Origin: Myxococcales bacterium
Lineage (GTDB): Bacteria > Myxococcota_A > Bradymonadia > UBA7976 > UBA1532
Length of the DNA stretch: 64,000 nt
Reading direction: 5' to 3'
Assembly (NCBI GenBank): GCA_020633555.1
Contig: JACKDL010000002.1
Coordinates: forward strand, 62,001-126,000
Within the stretch, counting starts at the first letter, position 1. The number at the start of each line of letters is the position of its first letter. The notes beneath the pieces were generated by a model. The model had not been told where the DNA came from, searched no databases, and was given only the letters and a program-made list of their open reading frames with translations. Position numbers and translations under genes: made by a program. Of this stretch, positions 42,964 to 58,781 are shown piece after piece.

Positions 42964-45210
42964 CTACTGCAGGAAGTCCAGGGCCTCGGCGAGCACGCCG
43001 CGCATGGCGTCGCGGGCGTACTGCGTGTCGTCGTTCACGTTGTTCAGGTCGGCGTCGTTGCTGTCGTCGAAGCTCCAGTCCTCGGTCATGAGCACGGCGG
43101 CGTAGCGGGGGGTGACGTCGGTGTAGTCGCCGGCGCCGTTGTTCCAGTCCCACATGAAGGCCACCTGGGTGGCCACCCGGCGCTTGCCGCCGTTCTTGGT
43201 GCCGAACTCGGCGTAGCGCACGCCCTGGTCGATGTTGAAGCCGTTGTTCCAGCCCGGATCCATCGCGGCCAGCAGCTCGGCGCGATCGGCGTGGGTCATC
43301 AGCTCGCCCTGGGCCAGGCGCCAGAAGAACTTCCCGTAGGCGGCGGGCGTGATGCTGTTGGCCAGGGTGGTGTAGTAGACGCCGTGGTTGGCCAGCGAGG
43401 TGCTGCCGCCCAGGTTGGCCAGGCAGGCCTGCTCGGCGGCGGTGGCGTTCCAGGTGTTGTCGCCGGCCCGCCGGAAGGTCTCATAGGTGTCGCAGCTCAC
43501 GTCGAGGACGCAGGCGTCGGTGACGGCGGCGATGCGCCGGTCCACGTCGCAGATGCTGGTGATCTCGCCCACGTTCTGCAGGCCCACGGCGTCGCGCAGC
43601 CAGTCCTGCAGGCCGGTGGCGCCGTCCAGCGCGGCCAGGCGGCCGTGCAGGTAGTCGGTGGAGGCGCTGTCGCTGCCCTGGATCATGTTGGCCATGAAGG
43701 TGCCCACCGAGACGTTGGTGTTCAGGTCGGCCTGGGTGAAGCCGCGGTTGGCCTCGCCGCGCCACATGGTGGAGTCGAAGTTCACGGTGTCGGCGGGGTC
43801 GATGCCGGGGTGGGCGGCCACCCGGGCGCCGATGAGCACCTTGCTGGTGCTGGCCAGGTAGAAGGGCTCGTGGAGGTTGTAGGCCACGTAGTCGCCCGTC
43901 TGCAGGTCCTGCACGAAGAAGCCCAGGGTGCCCCGGCGGCCGTCGCCGCCGTCGAACTCGTAGCCGTCGATCACCGCGCGCATGGCGGCGATGTCGGGGT
44001 TCTGCGCGGTGGGCCTGTTCGAGGCGATGATCCGCCGGGCCACGGGCCGGTGCCAGATGGCCGAGAAGCGCGGCTCACCCTCGGGGGTGGTGTAGCCGTC
44101 CAGATCCACCAGCACCAGGTTGGCCTTGGTGCGCGCCTCGTTCAGGTCGGCGAGGCTCTCGGCGGTCAGCGCGCTGTTGGAGGCCCAGCCGTCCACGGTG
44201 GCGTCTTCCCGAAGCCAGATGGCGGCGAAGCGCTGCTCGCCGTCCAGCAGGTAGGGCGAGACGTCCACGGGCATGAAGCCCTGGTCGCGGTACAGGCTCC
44301 ACAGGTTGGCGTAGTCGGCGGGGCTCAGATCCACGTGCTGGGCGAAGTCGGTGCGGCCGTCCTTCACCCACACCGCCGCGTAGCGCAGGTCCTCGCCGCC
44401 GGGGTAGGCGGTGATGCGGGTGGGGCGGTAGCCCAGGGCTTCGTACTCGCCCACCTTCACGCCCAACTCGATGCGCGAGAGGCTGCGATGGCTCTTGTAG
44501 CCCTTGGGCTGGGCCTCCTTGATCCAGATGGCGTGGAACCGGGGGCGGCCGGCGCTGACGTGCACGTCCAGGTCCAGCACCCGGTAGCCGGCCGCGTCAC
44601 GGGCGCCCCACTCCGCCACGTACTCGGCTTCGGTCATGCCCCGGCGGCTGATCCAGTCGGTGACGCCCGCGTCCTTGTGCCACAGGCCCGAGTAGCGCAG
44701 GGCGCCGCCGTCGTTCTGGGCGTTGAGCACGGTGGGGTGGTAGCCCAGGGCGTCCAGGCGGGCCCAGGCGGCGCCGTAGGTGGCGCCGTCCACGCCGGCC
44801 ACGAGGTCGCGGAAGACCACCGGGCGGGCGTTCCAGGGGGCGGGGGGCGGCGCCTCGAAGCCCTTGGGGGGCTCGGGCAGGCCGCCGGGCCCCCCCGAGG
44901 TCACGTCGCCGGCGGGATCCACCGCGGTGCCGGTGCCGTCCGCCGTGCCGGTGCCGTCGTCCCAGGTCGTGCCGATCTCGCCCGCGGTGCCCAGGGCCAG
45001 GGCCGAGCCGTCGTCGTCGGCGTCGGCGGCGACCGTCGTGGAGGTCGCGCGGGTGGTCGTGGTGGTCGTGGTGGTTGCCAGCCGGGTCAGCGCCCCCTCG
45101 CGGGTGCCGTGCGCGGCAGGGGCGTCGGGCCCGTCGCAGCCGGTCAGGGCGGCCAGGGCGGTGATCAGGGTCAGGGCGGTGGGGTGCAGGCCAGTGCGGG
45201 AGCGGTGCAT
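42964..45210 (-). CDS. Lipoprotein serine hydrolase with BTRD repeats (polyglycine-hydrolase-like)
   Basis: The protein has 748 residues with the lipobox LTGC (Cys ~25), then a Thr-rich tract (a run of eight Thr) and a Gly/Asp/Thr linker. Residues ~140-395 hold five ~55-residue repeats of the type 'LGYRPTRITAYPGGEDLRY...AVWVKD', matching the bacterial tandem repeat domain 1 of polyglycine hydrolases. The C-terminal half is a class A beta-lactamase-like serine hydrolase with Ser454-x2-Lys457 (STSK), an SDS triad (513-515) and Lys672-Asn-Gly. It probably cleaves peptides or Gly-rich linkers at the surface. A TGAAAG-N18-GAA promoter lies 54 bases upstream of its start, linking it to the neighbouring sigma factor. 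Confidence 0.85.
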   Translation of the reverse strand: MHRSRTGLHPTALTLITALAALTGCDGPDAPAAHGTREGALTRLATTTTTTTTRATSTTVAADADDDGSALALGTAGEIGTTWDDGTGTADGTGTAVDPAGDVTSGGPGGLPEPPKGFEAPPPAPWNARPVVFRDLVAGVDGATYGAAWARLDALGYHPTVLNAQNDGGALRYSGLWHKDAGVTDWISRRGMTEAEYVAEWGARDAAGYRVLDLDVHVSAGRPRFHAIWIKEAQPKGYKSHRSLSRIELGVKVGEYEALGYRPTRITAYPGGEDLRYAAVWVKDGRTDFAQHVDLSPADYANLWSLYRDQGFMPVDVSPYLLDGEQRFAAIWLREDATVDGWASNSALTAESLADLNEARTKANLVLVDLDGYTTPEGEPRFSAIWHRPVARRIIASNRPTAQNPDIAAMRAVIDGYEFDGGDGRRGTLGFFVQDLQTGDYVAYNLHEPFYLASTSKVLIGARVAAHPGIDPADTVNFDSTMWRGEANRGFTQADLNTNVSVGTFMANMIQGSDSASTDYLHGRLAALDGATGLQDWLRDAVGLQNVGEITSICDVDRRIAAVTDACVLDVSCDTYETFRRAGDNTWNATAAEQACLANLGGSTSLANHGVYYTTLANSITPAAYGKFFWRLAQGELMTHADRAELLAAMDPGWNNGFNIDQGVRYAEFGTKNGGKRRVATQVAFMWDWNNGAGDYTDVTPRYAAVLMTEDWSFDDSNDADLNNVNDDTQYARDAMRGVLAEALDFLQ

Positions 45211-45264
45211 CTCGGGTCCTCGCGGGGTGGGCGGTGGGCGGCCGATGTGGCTGCCTTCACCGCC

Positions 45265-45294
45265 CCTTTCGCGGGGCCCCCCGGCGACCTTTCA
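45265..45294 (-). promoter_or_regulatory. ECF-type promoter copy 1 (TGAAAG-N18-GAAAGG)
   Basis: On the minus strand TGAAAG (45294-45289) and GAAAGG (45270-45265) are exactly 18 bases apart, followed by GGCGGTGA; the GAAAGG box ends 54 bases before the lipoprotein hydrolase start. It overlaps the stop of the anti-sigma-like gene. Two more copies with identical spacing lie at 46005 and 48792. Confidence 0.6.
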
Positions 45295-45978
45295 GGGTTC
45301 GGCGGAAAAAACGAACGGGTGGCGCAAGACCTGCGCGGGGGCGGGATCGGCGGCCTGGATCAGGGCGTCGTCGGGGGTGTCCAGGCCCGCCGGCCGCACC
45401 ACCAGCACCACCGCGCCCGGGCCGGGCTTCGCGGGCAGGCTGGCGCCCGCCTCCAGCTCCACCTTCACGGCGCCCGTGGGGCTCACCTGCACGGGCACGT
45501 CCAGGCGGGTGAGGGCGTCGCCCTGCGCCAGCCACACGTGCACCTGCGGCGCCTGCGCCAGATCGGTGGCGGGCCGCGCCACCAGCACCAGCCGCGAGCC
45601 GGGGGTGTAGCGGGCCACCGCGCCGGCCTGGGGATCCTCGGGCCCGCGCTGGAGCTGGTCGCCGGCGGTGGCGCTGAGCTGGTAGCCGGGCAGCGGCGCC
45701 AGGGCCGGGCCACGGGTCAGCAGGAACACCGCCAGGGCCGCAGCCAGCGCCAGGCCCACGCCGCTGGCCAGCCAGCGCCGGCGGGCGGGGAAGGCCAGCA
45801 CCTTCCCGCCGGGGGGCGCCAGGGCGTCCGGCAGCGCGGCGAAGACCGCGTCGGCCTCCTTCGCCGTCAGCGGGGCCAGCGTGCCCTCGGCCGGCCACAG
45901 GGCGTCGGCCTCGGCCTCCTGGTCACGGAAGGCCTGGCCCAGGGCGTCGAGCAGGGCGTCATCGGGGTCGGGTGCCAT
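45292..45978 (-). CDS. Anti-sigma-like single-pass membrane protein
   Basis: The ATG at 45978 is preferred to the GTG at 45990 because GGAGG lies just before it; 228 residues. The acidic cytosolic N-terminus (DALLDALGQAFRDQEAEADALW) is followed by one membrane helix (~70-90, 'LASGVGLALAAALAVFLL') and a beta-rich outer domain ('GSRLVLVARPATDLAQAPQVHVW'). It has no zinc motif. Its position 18 bases after an ECF sigma gene is the main reason to call it an anti-sigma. A TGAAAG-N18-GAAAGG element inside the sigma gene sits 26 bases before its start, so it may also be transcribed on its own, a typical feedback design. Confidence 0.7.
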   Translation of the reverse strand: MAPDPDDALLDALGQAFRDQEAEADALWPAEGTLAPLTAKEADAVFAALPDALAPPGGKVLAFPARRRWLASGVGLALAAALAVFLLTRGPALAPLPGYQLSATAGDQLQRGPEDPQAGAVARYTPGSRLVLVARPATDLAQAPQVHVWLAQGDALTRLDVPVQVSPTGAVKVELEAGASLPAKPGPGAVVLVVRPAGLDTPDDALIQAADPAPAQVLRHPFVFSAEP

Positions 45979-45996
45979 GGGGTCCTCCACGGTCGA

Positions 45997-46677
45997 TCAC
46001 CCCGCCTTTCGCGCATCGGCGCTGGAATCTTTCACGCCGGCGTCACTCACGGCCTCCAAGGCGGCCTTGGCGGCCTTCTTCAGCCGGGTGCGCCAGATGT
46101 AGACGGCGTTGGCGGTCATGCCGTGGGCCGCGCAGATGGCGTCCACCTCCTGCTGCTCCACGAACAGGGCCACGAACAGCGCGAAGGCCTGCTCGCTCAA
46201 GTCGGCCCGCAGCGCGTCGAGCACCCGCTCGAGCTGCTGGCGGCTGGCCACCTTCGCGTGGGCCGAGGGCAGGGCCGGCACCACCCGCTCGAAGGCCTCG
46301 GCCTCGGTGGGGGTCTCGGTCCAGGGGTTGCGCTTGGCGGTGCGCAGGGTGCTGATGATGCGCTTCTCGGCGACGCGGCCCACCCAGGTGGGCAGGCTGG
46401 CGCCCTTGTCCGGGTGCCAGGCCCGCAGGGCGCGGCCGTCGTGCTCGAACAGGGCCACGAACACGTCCTGGGTCAGGTCGAGCACCTCCTGGCGCACCGG
46501 CCGGCGACCGCCGGCGCTGGCGCGGCGCACCAGCACGGCGTTCACCTTCTTCTGCACATGGGGCAGCAGGGCGTGGAACAGGTGGCGCTGGGCGCTGCGG
46601 TCCCCGCCCAGGGCGCGCTCGACGTAGGTGGGGGTGAACACGTCGGCGGGCGCCGGCCCGGGGGCGGGCAGCGTCAT
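45997..46677 (-). CDS. ECF-like RNA polymerase sigma factor
   Basis: The protein has 226 residues from the ATG at 46677. Region 2 is seen in 'RQEVLDLTQDVFVALFEHDG' and 'GRVAEKRIISTLRTAK', and region 4 in 'LSEQAFALFVALFVEQQEVD' followed by 'AHGMTANAVYIWRTRLKKAA'. It is longer than the other sigma in the window (14030) and only distantly similar. It lies 59 bases after the subtilase-like lipoprotein gene and 18 bases before the membrane partner. A repeated TGAAAG-N18-GAA element upstream of three neighbouring genes is a good candidate for its target. The inducing signal is unknown. Confidence 0.85.
   Translation of the reverse strand: MTLPAPGPAPADVFTPTYVERALGGDRSAQRHLFHALLPHVQKKVNAVLVRRASAGGRRPVRQEVLDLTQDVFVALFEHDGRALRAWHPDKGASLPTWVGRVAEKRIISTLRTAKRNPWTETPTEAEAFERVVPALPSAHAKVASRQQLERVLDALRADLSEQAFALFVALFVEQQEVDAICAAHGMTANAVYIWRTRLKKAAKAALEAVSDAGVKDSSADARKAG
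46005..46034 (-). promoter_or_regulatory. ECF-type promoter copy 3 (TGAAAG-N18-GAAAGG)
   Basis: TGAAAG (46034-46029) and GAAAGG (46010-46005) are 18 bases apart, followed by CGGGGTGA. It lies within the 3' end of the sigma gene and 26 bases before the anti-sigma-like start at 45978. Confidence 0.55.
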
Positions 46678-46736
46678 CCAGACGGCGATGTCGAGCAGCA
46701 GGGGGTGCGGCAAGGCGGGCTCGCGGGCAGGGGCGG

Positions 46737-48695
46737 TCAGTCGATATCGAGTTCGCTTCGGGTATACACCGTCTGGCCGTTGAGCTGGGCGGGGATGATC
46801 AGCCACGCCGAGACGAGCGTGTCGTTCTTCAGCTCGCTGGTCAGATCCACCTTGAAGGCGTCCTTCTCGGGCAGCGGGTTCAGGGCGATCTGCACGTACT
46901 GGCTCTGGTCGTTCTTGAACTCCAGCACCGGGCTGCCCACGTAGCTGCCGGCCAGGTTGGGGTCCAGCGACCCGTAGAGCTGGTTCTCGTAGATGCCGCA
47001 GACGATGCAGTTGGGGGTGCCCGGCTGCGGCACCACGTAGGGCTCCAGGTAGGCCGAGCCGCCCTCCAGCGGCGGCGGGGGCCCCGGCGCCACCGCGCCC
47101 AGCACCACGTCCTCGTACAGCAGGGCCACCAGATCGCCGAAGGGCACGCCCGCGTCCAGGCCGGCGCCGCGCGGGGCCGGCAGGGCGGGGCGGGCGTCGC
47201 CCTGGGGGCAGGCGCCCACCGCCACGTTCTGGGGGCAGGCCAGGTCGAAGGCCCGGGCCACCGCCAGGCGGCGCTGGGGCTGGATCTCGCCGGGCAGGGC
47301 GAACTCGGCGTCGCGGCCCAAGGCCTCGCCGGTCTGGTACAGGGCCTCCATCACCATGTCGCCGGTGGCGCCGGGCCGCAGGCTCCACAGCAGGGCCGCG
47401 GCGCCCGAGACGGCAGCGGCCGACATGCTGGTGCCGCTGAGCACGGCGGTGGGCCGGGGCACGCCCGCGGCGGTGTCCTCGGGGGTCAGCACCAGGGCGC
47501 CAGGGGCCACCAGGCGGGGCGTGCCGCCCTCGCGGCTCAGGCCCAGCGGCCGGTCGCTGGCGTCCACGGCGCCCACGGCGTGCACCAGGGGCTGGTAGGC
47601 CCAGGCAGGGCTCTCGGTGCCGCAGGCGCGGGGCCGCTGCTCGTAGGCGGCGGGGAACAGGGGGCCAAGATCGCTGTCGAGGGCGCGGTTGCCGGCTGCC
47701 GCGATGAGCAGGGCGTCCTCACAGGCCGCGTACTCCACGGCCCACAGGGCCAGCGCGCCGCCCACTCGGGCCTCCTGCCCCACGTCGTACACCCCGTCCC
47801 AGCCCAGGCTGAGGTTCAAGATCAGCCGCCACGGCCGGGTCTCGGGCGGGGTCAGCCGCCAGTCGTCCACGGCGTCGGCCACGGCGTTGGCGAAGTCGGT
47901 CTGGGTGCCGAAGTAGCCGCCCAGCTCGCCGAAGGCGCGGCGCTCGATCCAGGGCATGGCGCCGTAGTTGGGGGTGCCCGCGGCGCAGAAGGCCCCGTCG
48001 CCCTGCTCGGGGCAGGCCAGGGCGCGCACGGCCGATGACACCGCCACCGGGTGGGGCACCGCGAAGGCGCCCGGGCCGCCCGGCTCCAGCACCCCGCCGC
48101 CGCCGCCGTCGATCACCGCCACCCGCACAGGGGCCACGGGGAAGGGCGTCGAGGCGCTCCAGTCGGGGGCCTCGACCTGGGCCTGCCAGCTCTCGAACAG
48201 CAGATCCGCCGCCGGCTGGGGCACGGCGTGGCCGGCCACCACCTGGCACTCGCGCTCCAGGCGCAGGCCGGGATCGTCGGGCAGCGCCGCGATGTCGGCG
48301 GCCGGGCGCCGGGCGTCCTGGGGGATCCAGGTGTAGCGGCAGGCCCGGCGCAGGCGGGCGTCGCGGCTGCGGCTGAAGGGGGCGCTCACGGCCCACTCGC
48401 CCGTGGCGCTCGGCGCCGCCGGCAGGCAGTCGCCCGCGGTCAGGCGCAGGCCCACCCACTGCTCGTCCACGCAGGCGTCGCCGAAGCTCGCCGGGGGCGT
48501 GTCCTCGCGGCCGCCGCAATACCAGGGCGTTGCGCGCCCGTCGCGCTCGAGCTGCTGGCACCAGGCCGCCTGCTCGGCGGTCAGCGCCGCCGCCCCCGCC
48601 TCGAGGGCGGGCTCGCTGGCCGGCGCCTCGGCCTGGGAGGGCGCACACCCACCGAACCAGAGCGCCGCCGGCGCCAGCCAATACGCTGCCTTCAT
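46737..48695 (-). CDS. Subtilase-like (S8) lipoprotein
   Basis: The protein has 652 residues from the ATG at 48695; the leader ends in lipobox FGGC (Cys17). The peptidase region has Asp196 (VAVIDGG), a probable His215 in an altered motif (PHPVAVSSAV for HGTxVAS), the oxyanion Asn in 'AAAGNRAL' and Ser423 (SGTSMSAAAVSGAAALLW). The Asp-His gap is short and the His motif has lost its Gly-Thr, so activity is likely but not certain. The N-terminal ~190 residues are Cys-rich; the C-terminal part holds a CxxC (CIVCG) and a beta domain. The TGAAAG-type promoter copy 2 lies 96 bases upstream, and the sigma gene follows 59 bases downstream. Confidence 0.82.
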   Translation of the reverse strand: MKAAYWLAPAALWFGGCAPSQAEAPASEPALEAGAAALTAEQAAWCQQLERDGRATPWYCGGREDTPPASFGDACVDEQWVGLRLTAGDCLPAAPSATGEWAVSAPFSRSRDARLRRACRYTWIPQDARRPAADIAALPDDPGLRLERECQVVAGHAVPQPAADLLFESWQAQVEAPDWSASTPFPVAPVRVAVIDGGGGGVLEPGGPGAFAVPHPVAVSSAVRALACPEQGDGAFCAAGTPNYGAMPWIERRAFGELGGYFGTQTDFANAVADAVDDWRLTPPETRPWRLILNLSLGWDGVYDVGQEARVGGALALWAVEYAACEDALLIAAAGNRALDSDLGPLFPAAYEQRPRACGTESPAWAYQPLVHAVGAVDASDRPLGLSREGGTPRLVAPGALVLTPEDTAAGVPRPTAVLSGTSMSAAAVSGAAALLWSLRPGATGDMVMEALYQTGEALGRDAEFALPGEIQPQRRLAVARAFDLACPQNVAVGACPQGDARPALPAPRGAGLDAGVPFGDLVALLYEDVVLGAVAPGPPPPLEGGSAYLEPYVVPQPGTPNCIVCGIYENQLYGSLDPNLAGSYVGSPVLEFKNDQSQYVQIALNPLPEKDAFKVDLTSELKNDTLVSAWLIIPAQLNGQTVYTRSELDID

Positions 48696-48791
48696 CGTCC
48701 CATCCCCTCTCGCATCCTGCGGCCACCACCACAGGGCCGCGGATACTGCCAGTTTTCCCTCGCCGGCGCACGACCGGCTGCTCACCCCCCT

Positions 48792-48819
48792 GTTCGCGGC
48801 GGGGCGCGCCGACCTTTCA
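48792..48819 (-). promoter_or_regulatory. ECF-type promoter copy 2 (TGAAAG-N18-GAAC)
   Basis: On the minus strand TGAAAG (48819-48814) and GAAC (48795-48792) are 18 bases apart, followed by AGGGGGGTGAGCAGCC. The sequence around it aligns closely with copy 1. It lies 96 bases before the subtilase-like start, between it and the CHAT gene. Confidence 0.6.
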
Positions 48820-48830
48820 GCGAAAGGGCA

Positions 48831-51245
48831 TCAGGGCACGAACAGGCGGTAGTCCCGGGCGCCGGACGCGGCCACGCCGCGGGCCACGGCGGCGGCCCAC
48901 GAGGCCCCTTCGCCCCGCGCAGCGTACAGCGCCTTCCCGAACACCAGCGCCTGCCCGTCATCCACCGGCCGCACGGGGGCCACCACGGCCTCGGCCCCCC
49001 GGATGAGGAAGGCGTGGGCCAGCCCCACCCCCACCGCGGCGCCGTCGGCGGCCTTGCCCGTCTCGCAGCCCGAGAGCACCACGGTGCCCGGCACGCGAGG
49101 GGCCGCCAGCACGTCGCGCAGCTCCAGGACCGCGTCGCGCAGCGGCAGGCCGCTGCCCCAACCCTCGAAACCCGCGAACCGGCCGTGGCCGGCGTAGTGC
49201 AGGTGGGTCGCCTCGGCCAGGGCGGCCTGGACGCGGGCGACCGTCGCCCCCGCGCCGGCCAACGTCTGCACGGGGCCCACGGCGGTGCTCAAGGCCGGCG
49301 TCACCCCCGCCGCCTCCCGCCGGGCGCCGGGCAGATCGCCCGTGGGATCGGCCACCAGCACCACCGGGCCGGTGGCAGGGGGCGAGGGCCGCGGCGGCAG
49401 GTCCAGCCCGTGGGCCACCGGGACGTCGCCCAGCCCCAGATCGGCCCCCACGGTGGGCCCGGCCGACAGGGCTCGGACCCGGCGTGCGCTGGCCAGCCGG
49501 GGTTTGAAGGGGGCCGTCCAGGCGCCCGGCTCGACGGGCGCGGCGGCCACGCCTGCGTCGTCCGCCACGAAAGCCGTCCAGCCGCCGTCGGGTCGCTGGG
49601 CCCACAACAGCAGGGCCTCGCCCGGGGCCGGCGGGCGCAGGGGGGCGCCCGCCGCCGGGCCCGGCCGGGCGAGCTGTGCCACGGCGGCATCGAACAGGGC
49701 GCTCACCCGGGCCCGCTGGGCCGCGCGCGCCGCCCGCGCCTGGGCCAGCGCTTCGGCCGATCGGCTCCAGTCCTGGGCGGCGTCGGCGGCCAGGGCCTGC
49801 CGGGCGGTCTGCCACGCCCGCCACGCCTGCGCCCACCGGGCCCGCGCCGCGGGATCCAGCCCGGCCACGGCGTCGGCGGCGGGAGCGTGGTCAGCACCCG
49901 GCGCCGCGCGCCGGGCGGCGGCCAGGGCCTGGGCCGGGCGGTCGAGCTGCCGCAGGGCCTCCACCAGCCAGGCGGCGCTGGCGCTGCGGTCGGTGGTGAA
50001 GGCCACCCGGCCCGCGTCGGCGGGCACGTCGAAGGCGCCGCTGGCCACCACCGCCTCGGCGGCGGCGAACCGGGCCACCGCGGCCTCGCGATCCCCGGCC
50101 GCCCACCAGGCCTGCCCGGCGTCCAGCAGGAGCTGCCAGCGCAGGCGGCCCAGGCCGGCGTCCTCGGCGCGGGCCACGGCCCCGTCCAGGGCCGCCGCCC
50201 GCGCCGCCGGGGCCGCGTGGGCCAGGGCGTCCACATAGGCGGCCCAGGCCTGGACCTCGGGGGCCACCCCTTCGGGCAGGGACCCGATGGCCGGCCGCCC
50301 GGCACCCGCCCGGTGCGCCCACAGCGCGCGATTCACCTTGGCGTTCGCGCGCTTGGTGGCGGTGGCCGAGTCACAGGCGTCGTAGGCCGCCACCGCCCGG
50401 TCCAGCACGGCGCCCGTCTCGGCGGCCCGGGCGCGATCCGAGGCCAGCAGCGCCCAGCCCAGGTTGGTGGCCAGATCGGCTGCGGCGCAGGGGGCCTCGG
50501 GGGTGGGCAGGGGGGCCAGGGCGTCCACCGCCTCGGCGGCGCGGCCCAGGGCCACGTGCACCCGGGCCCGCTGTTGGCTGAACACCCCGGCCAGGGGCAG
50601 GGCCATGCGCTCGGCCCACAGCGTCGCCCGATCCAGGTGGGCCAGGGCGCCCCGGGCGTCGCCCAGGCCGATGGCCAGCAGCGCCCGGTGGTAGGCCTCG
50701 ATGGCCTGCGCGAAGCCGTCCTCGGGCGGGGCGGGCCAGCGATCCAGCGCGGCCTCGGCGGCCTCGAAGCGGCCCTGATCCAGGTGGATGAAGGCGAGCA
50801 GCGCGGCGCTGAGCGCGGCCCCTGCGCGATCACCGGCGGCGGCCTGGGCCGCCGCGGCCTGGCCCAGCACGGCGACGGCCTCGTCCCCGCGCCCCTCGCG
50901 GTTGGCCTGCCGCCCCTGATCGTGCAGCGCGCGGCCGGGCCCCGGGGGATCCGCGGTGACGGCCACCCGGACGGGGGCGTGGCCCGTCACCCCCACCTCG
51001 CCCGCCGCCGACCGGTGGACGCGGGCCCCGCCGGCGGCCGGCTCGGCGCCAGGCACCTGCGCCGCCGGGGCGTCGATCCACACGGTGATGGGCCCCTGCG
51101 GCCGCACACAGACGGGCCCGGGGCGCACGTCGGCGCAGCCTGCCAGGGCGGCCGATGGGGCGGGCAGCGCGGGGGGGGCGGGGGGCGGATCGGCGGGGCA
51201 GCCGACCAGCGGCAGCCCCAGCAGCGCGGGTAGGAGGCGGCGCAC
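48831..51245 (-). CDS. TPR-CHAT peptidase lipoprotein
   Basis: The protein has 804 residues from the GTG at 51245, which opens a lipoprotein leader (RRLLPALLGLPLVGC, Cys15). An Ig-like or beta segment is followed by a long array of TPR-like helices (~110-580). The C-terminal CHAT domain (caspase-HetF-associated) carries the dyad His687 ('HYAGHGRF') and Cys727 ('VVLSGCETG'), and 'HAFLIRGAEAVVAPVRPVDD'. CHAT domains are caspase/separase-like cysteine peptidases usually switched on by a bound partner. It starts 11 bases after the stop of the MopE-RHS gene, so the two are co-transcribed. Both are lipoproteins, so a surface proteolysis system is inferred. Confidence 0.88.
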   Translation of the reverse strand: MRRLLPALLGLPLVGCPADPPPAPPALPAPSAALAGCADVRPGPVCVRPQGPITVWIDAPAAQVPGAEPAAGGARVHRSAAGEVGVTGHAPVRVAVTADPPGPGRALHDQGRQANREGRGDEAVAVLGQAAAAQAAAGDRAGAALSAALLAFIHLDQGRFEAAEAALDRWPAPPEDGFAQAIEAYHRALLAIGLGDARGALAHLDRATLWAERMALPLAGVFSQQRARVHVALGRAAEAVDALAPLPTPEAPCAAADLATNLGWALLASDRARAAETGAVLDRAVAAYDACDSATATKRANAKVNRALWAHRAGAGRPAIGSLPEGVAPEVQAWAAYVDALAHAAPAARAAALDGAVARAEDAGLGRLRWQLLLDAGQAWWAAGDREAAVARFAAAEAVVASGAFDVPADAGRVAFTTDRSASAAWLVEALRQLDRPAQALAAARRAAPGADHAPAADAVAGLDPAARARWAQAWRAWQTARQALAADAAQDWSRSAEALAQARAARAAQRARVSALFDAAVAQLARPGPAAGAPLRPPAPGEALLLWAQRPDGGWTAFVADDAGVAAAPVEPGAWTAPFKPRLASARRVRALSAGPTVGADLGLGDVPVAHGLDLPPRPSPPATGPVVLVADPTGDLPGARREAAGVTPALSTAVGPVQTLAGAGATVARVQAALAEATHLHYAGHGRFAGFEGWGSGLPLRDAVLELRDVLAAPRVPGTVVLSGCETGKAADGAAVGVGLAHAFLIRGAEAVVAPVRPVDDGQALVFGKALYAARGEGASWAAAVARGVAASGARDYRLFVP

Positions 51246-51256
51246 CCGAACGGGGC

Positions 51257-58648
<7,392 letters not shown>

Positions 58649-58672
58649 CCTCGAACTCCCCCCCTCGGTGAT

Positions 58673-58714
58673 CCTGTCTGCGGACAAGACAGGTCGCGTC
58701 GCATGATCCATACT
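58673..58714. promoter_or_regulatory. Inverted repeat and candidate -10 between divergent genes
   Basis: CCTGTCT (58673-58679) pairs with AGACAGG (58687-58693), 7-base loop, just upstream of the MopE-RHS start. CATACT (58709-58714) on the + strand is a possible -10, 67 bases before ompA. The palindrome could be an operator for either gene. Confidence 0.35.
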
Positions 58715-58781
58715 TCGCGCGATGCACGCCACCCGTCGGGACGGGGGCTCCGCGCGGGCGTGCCAGCTTCAGGGAGGGACC

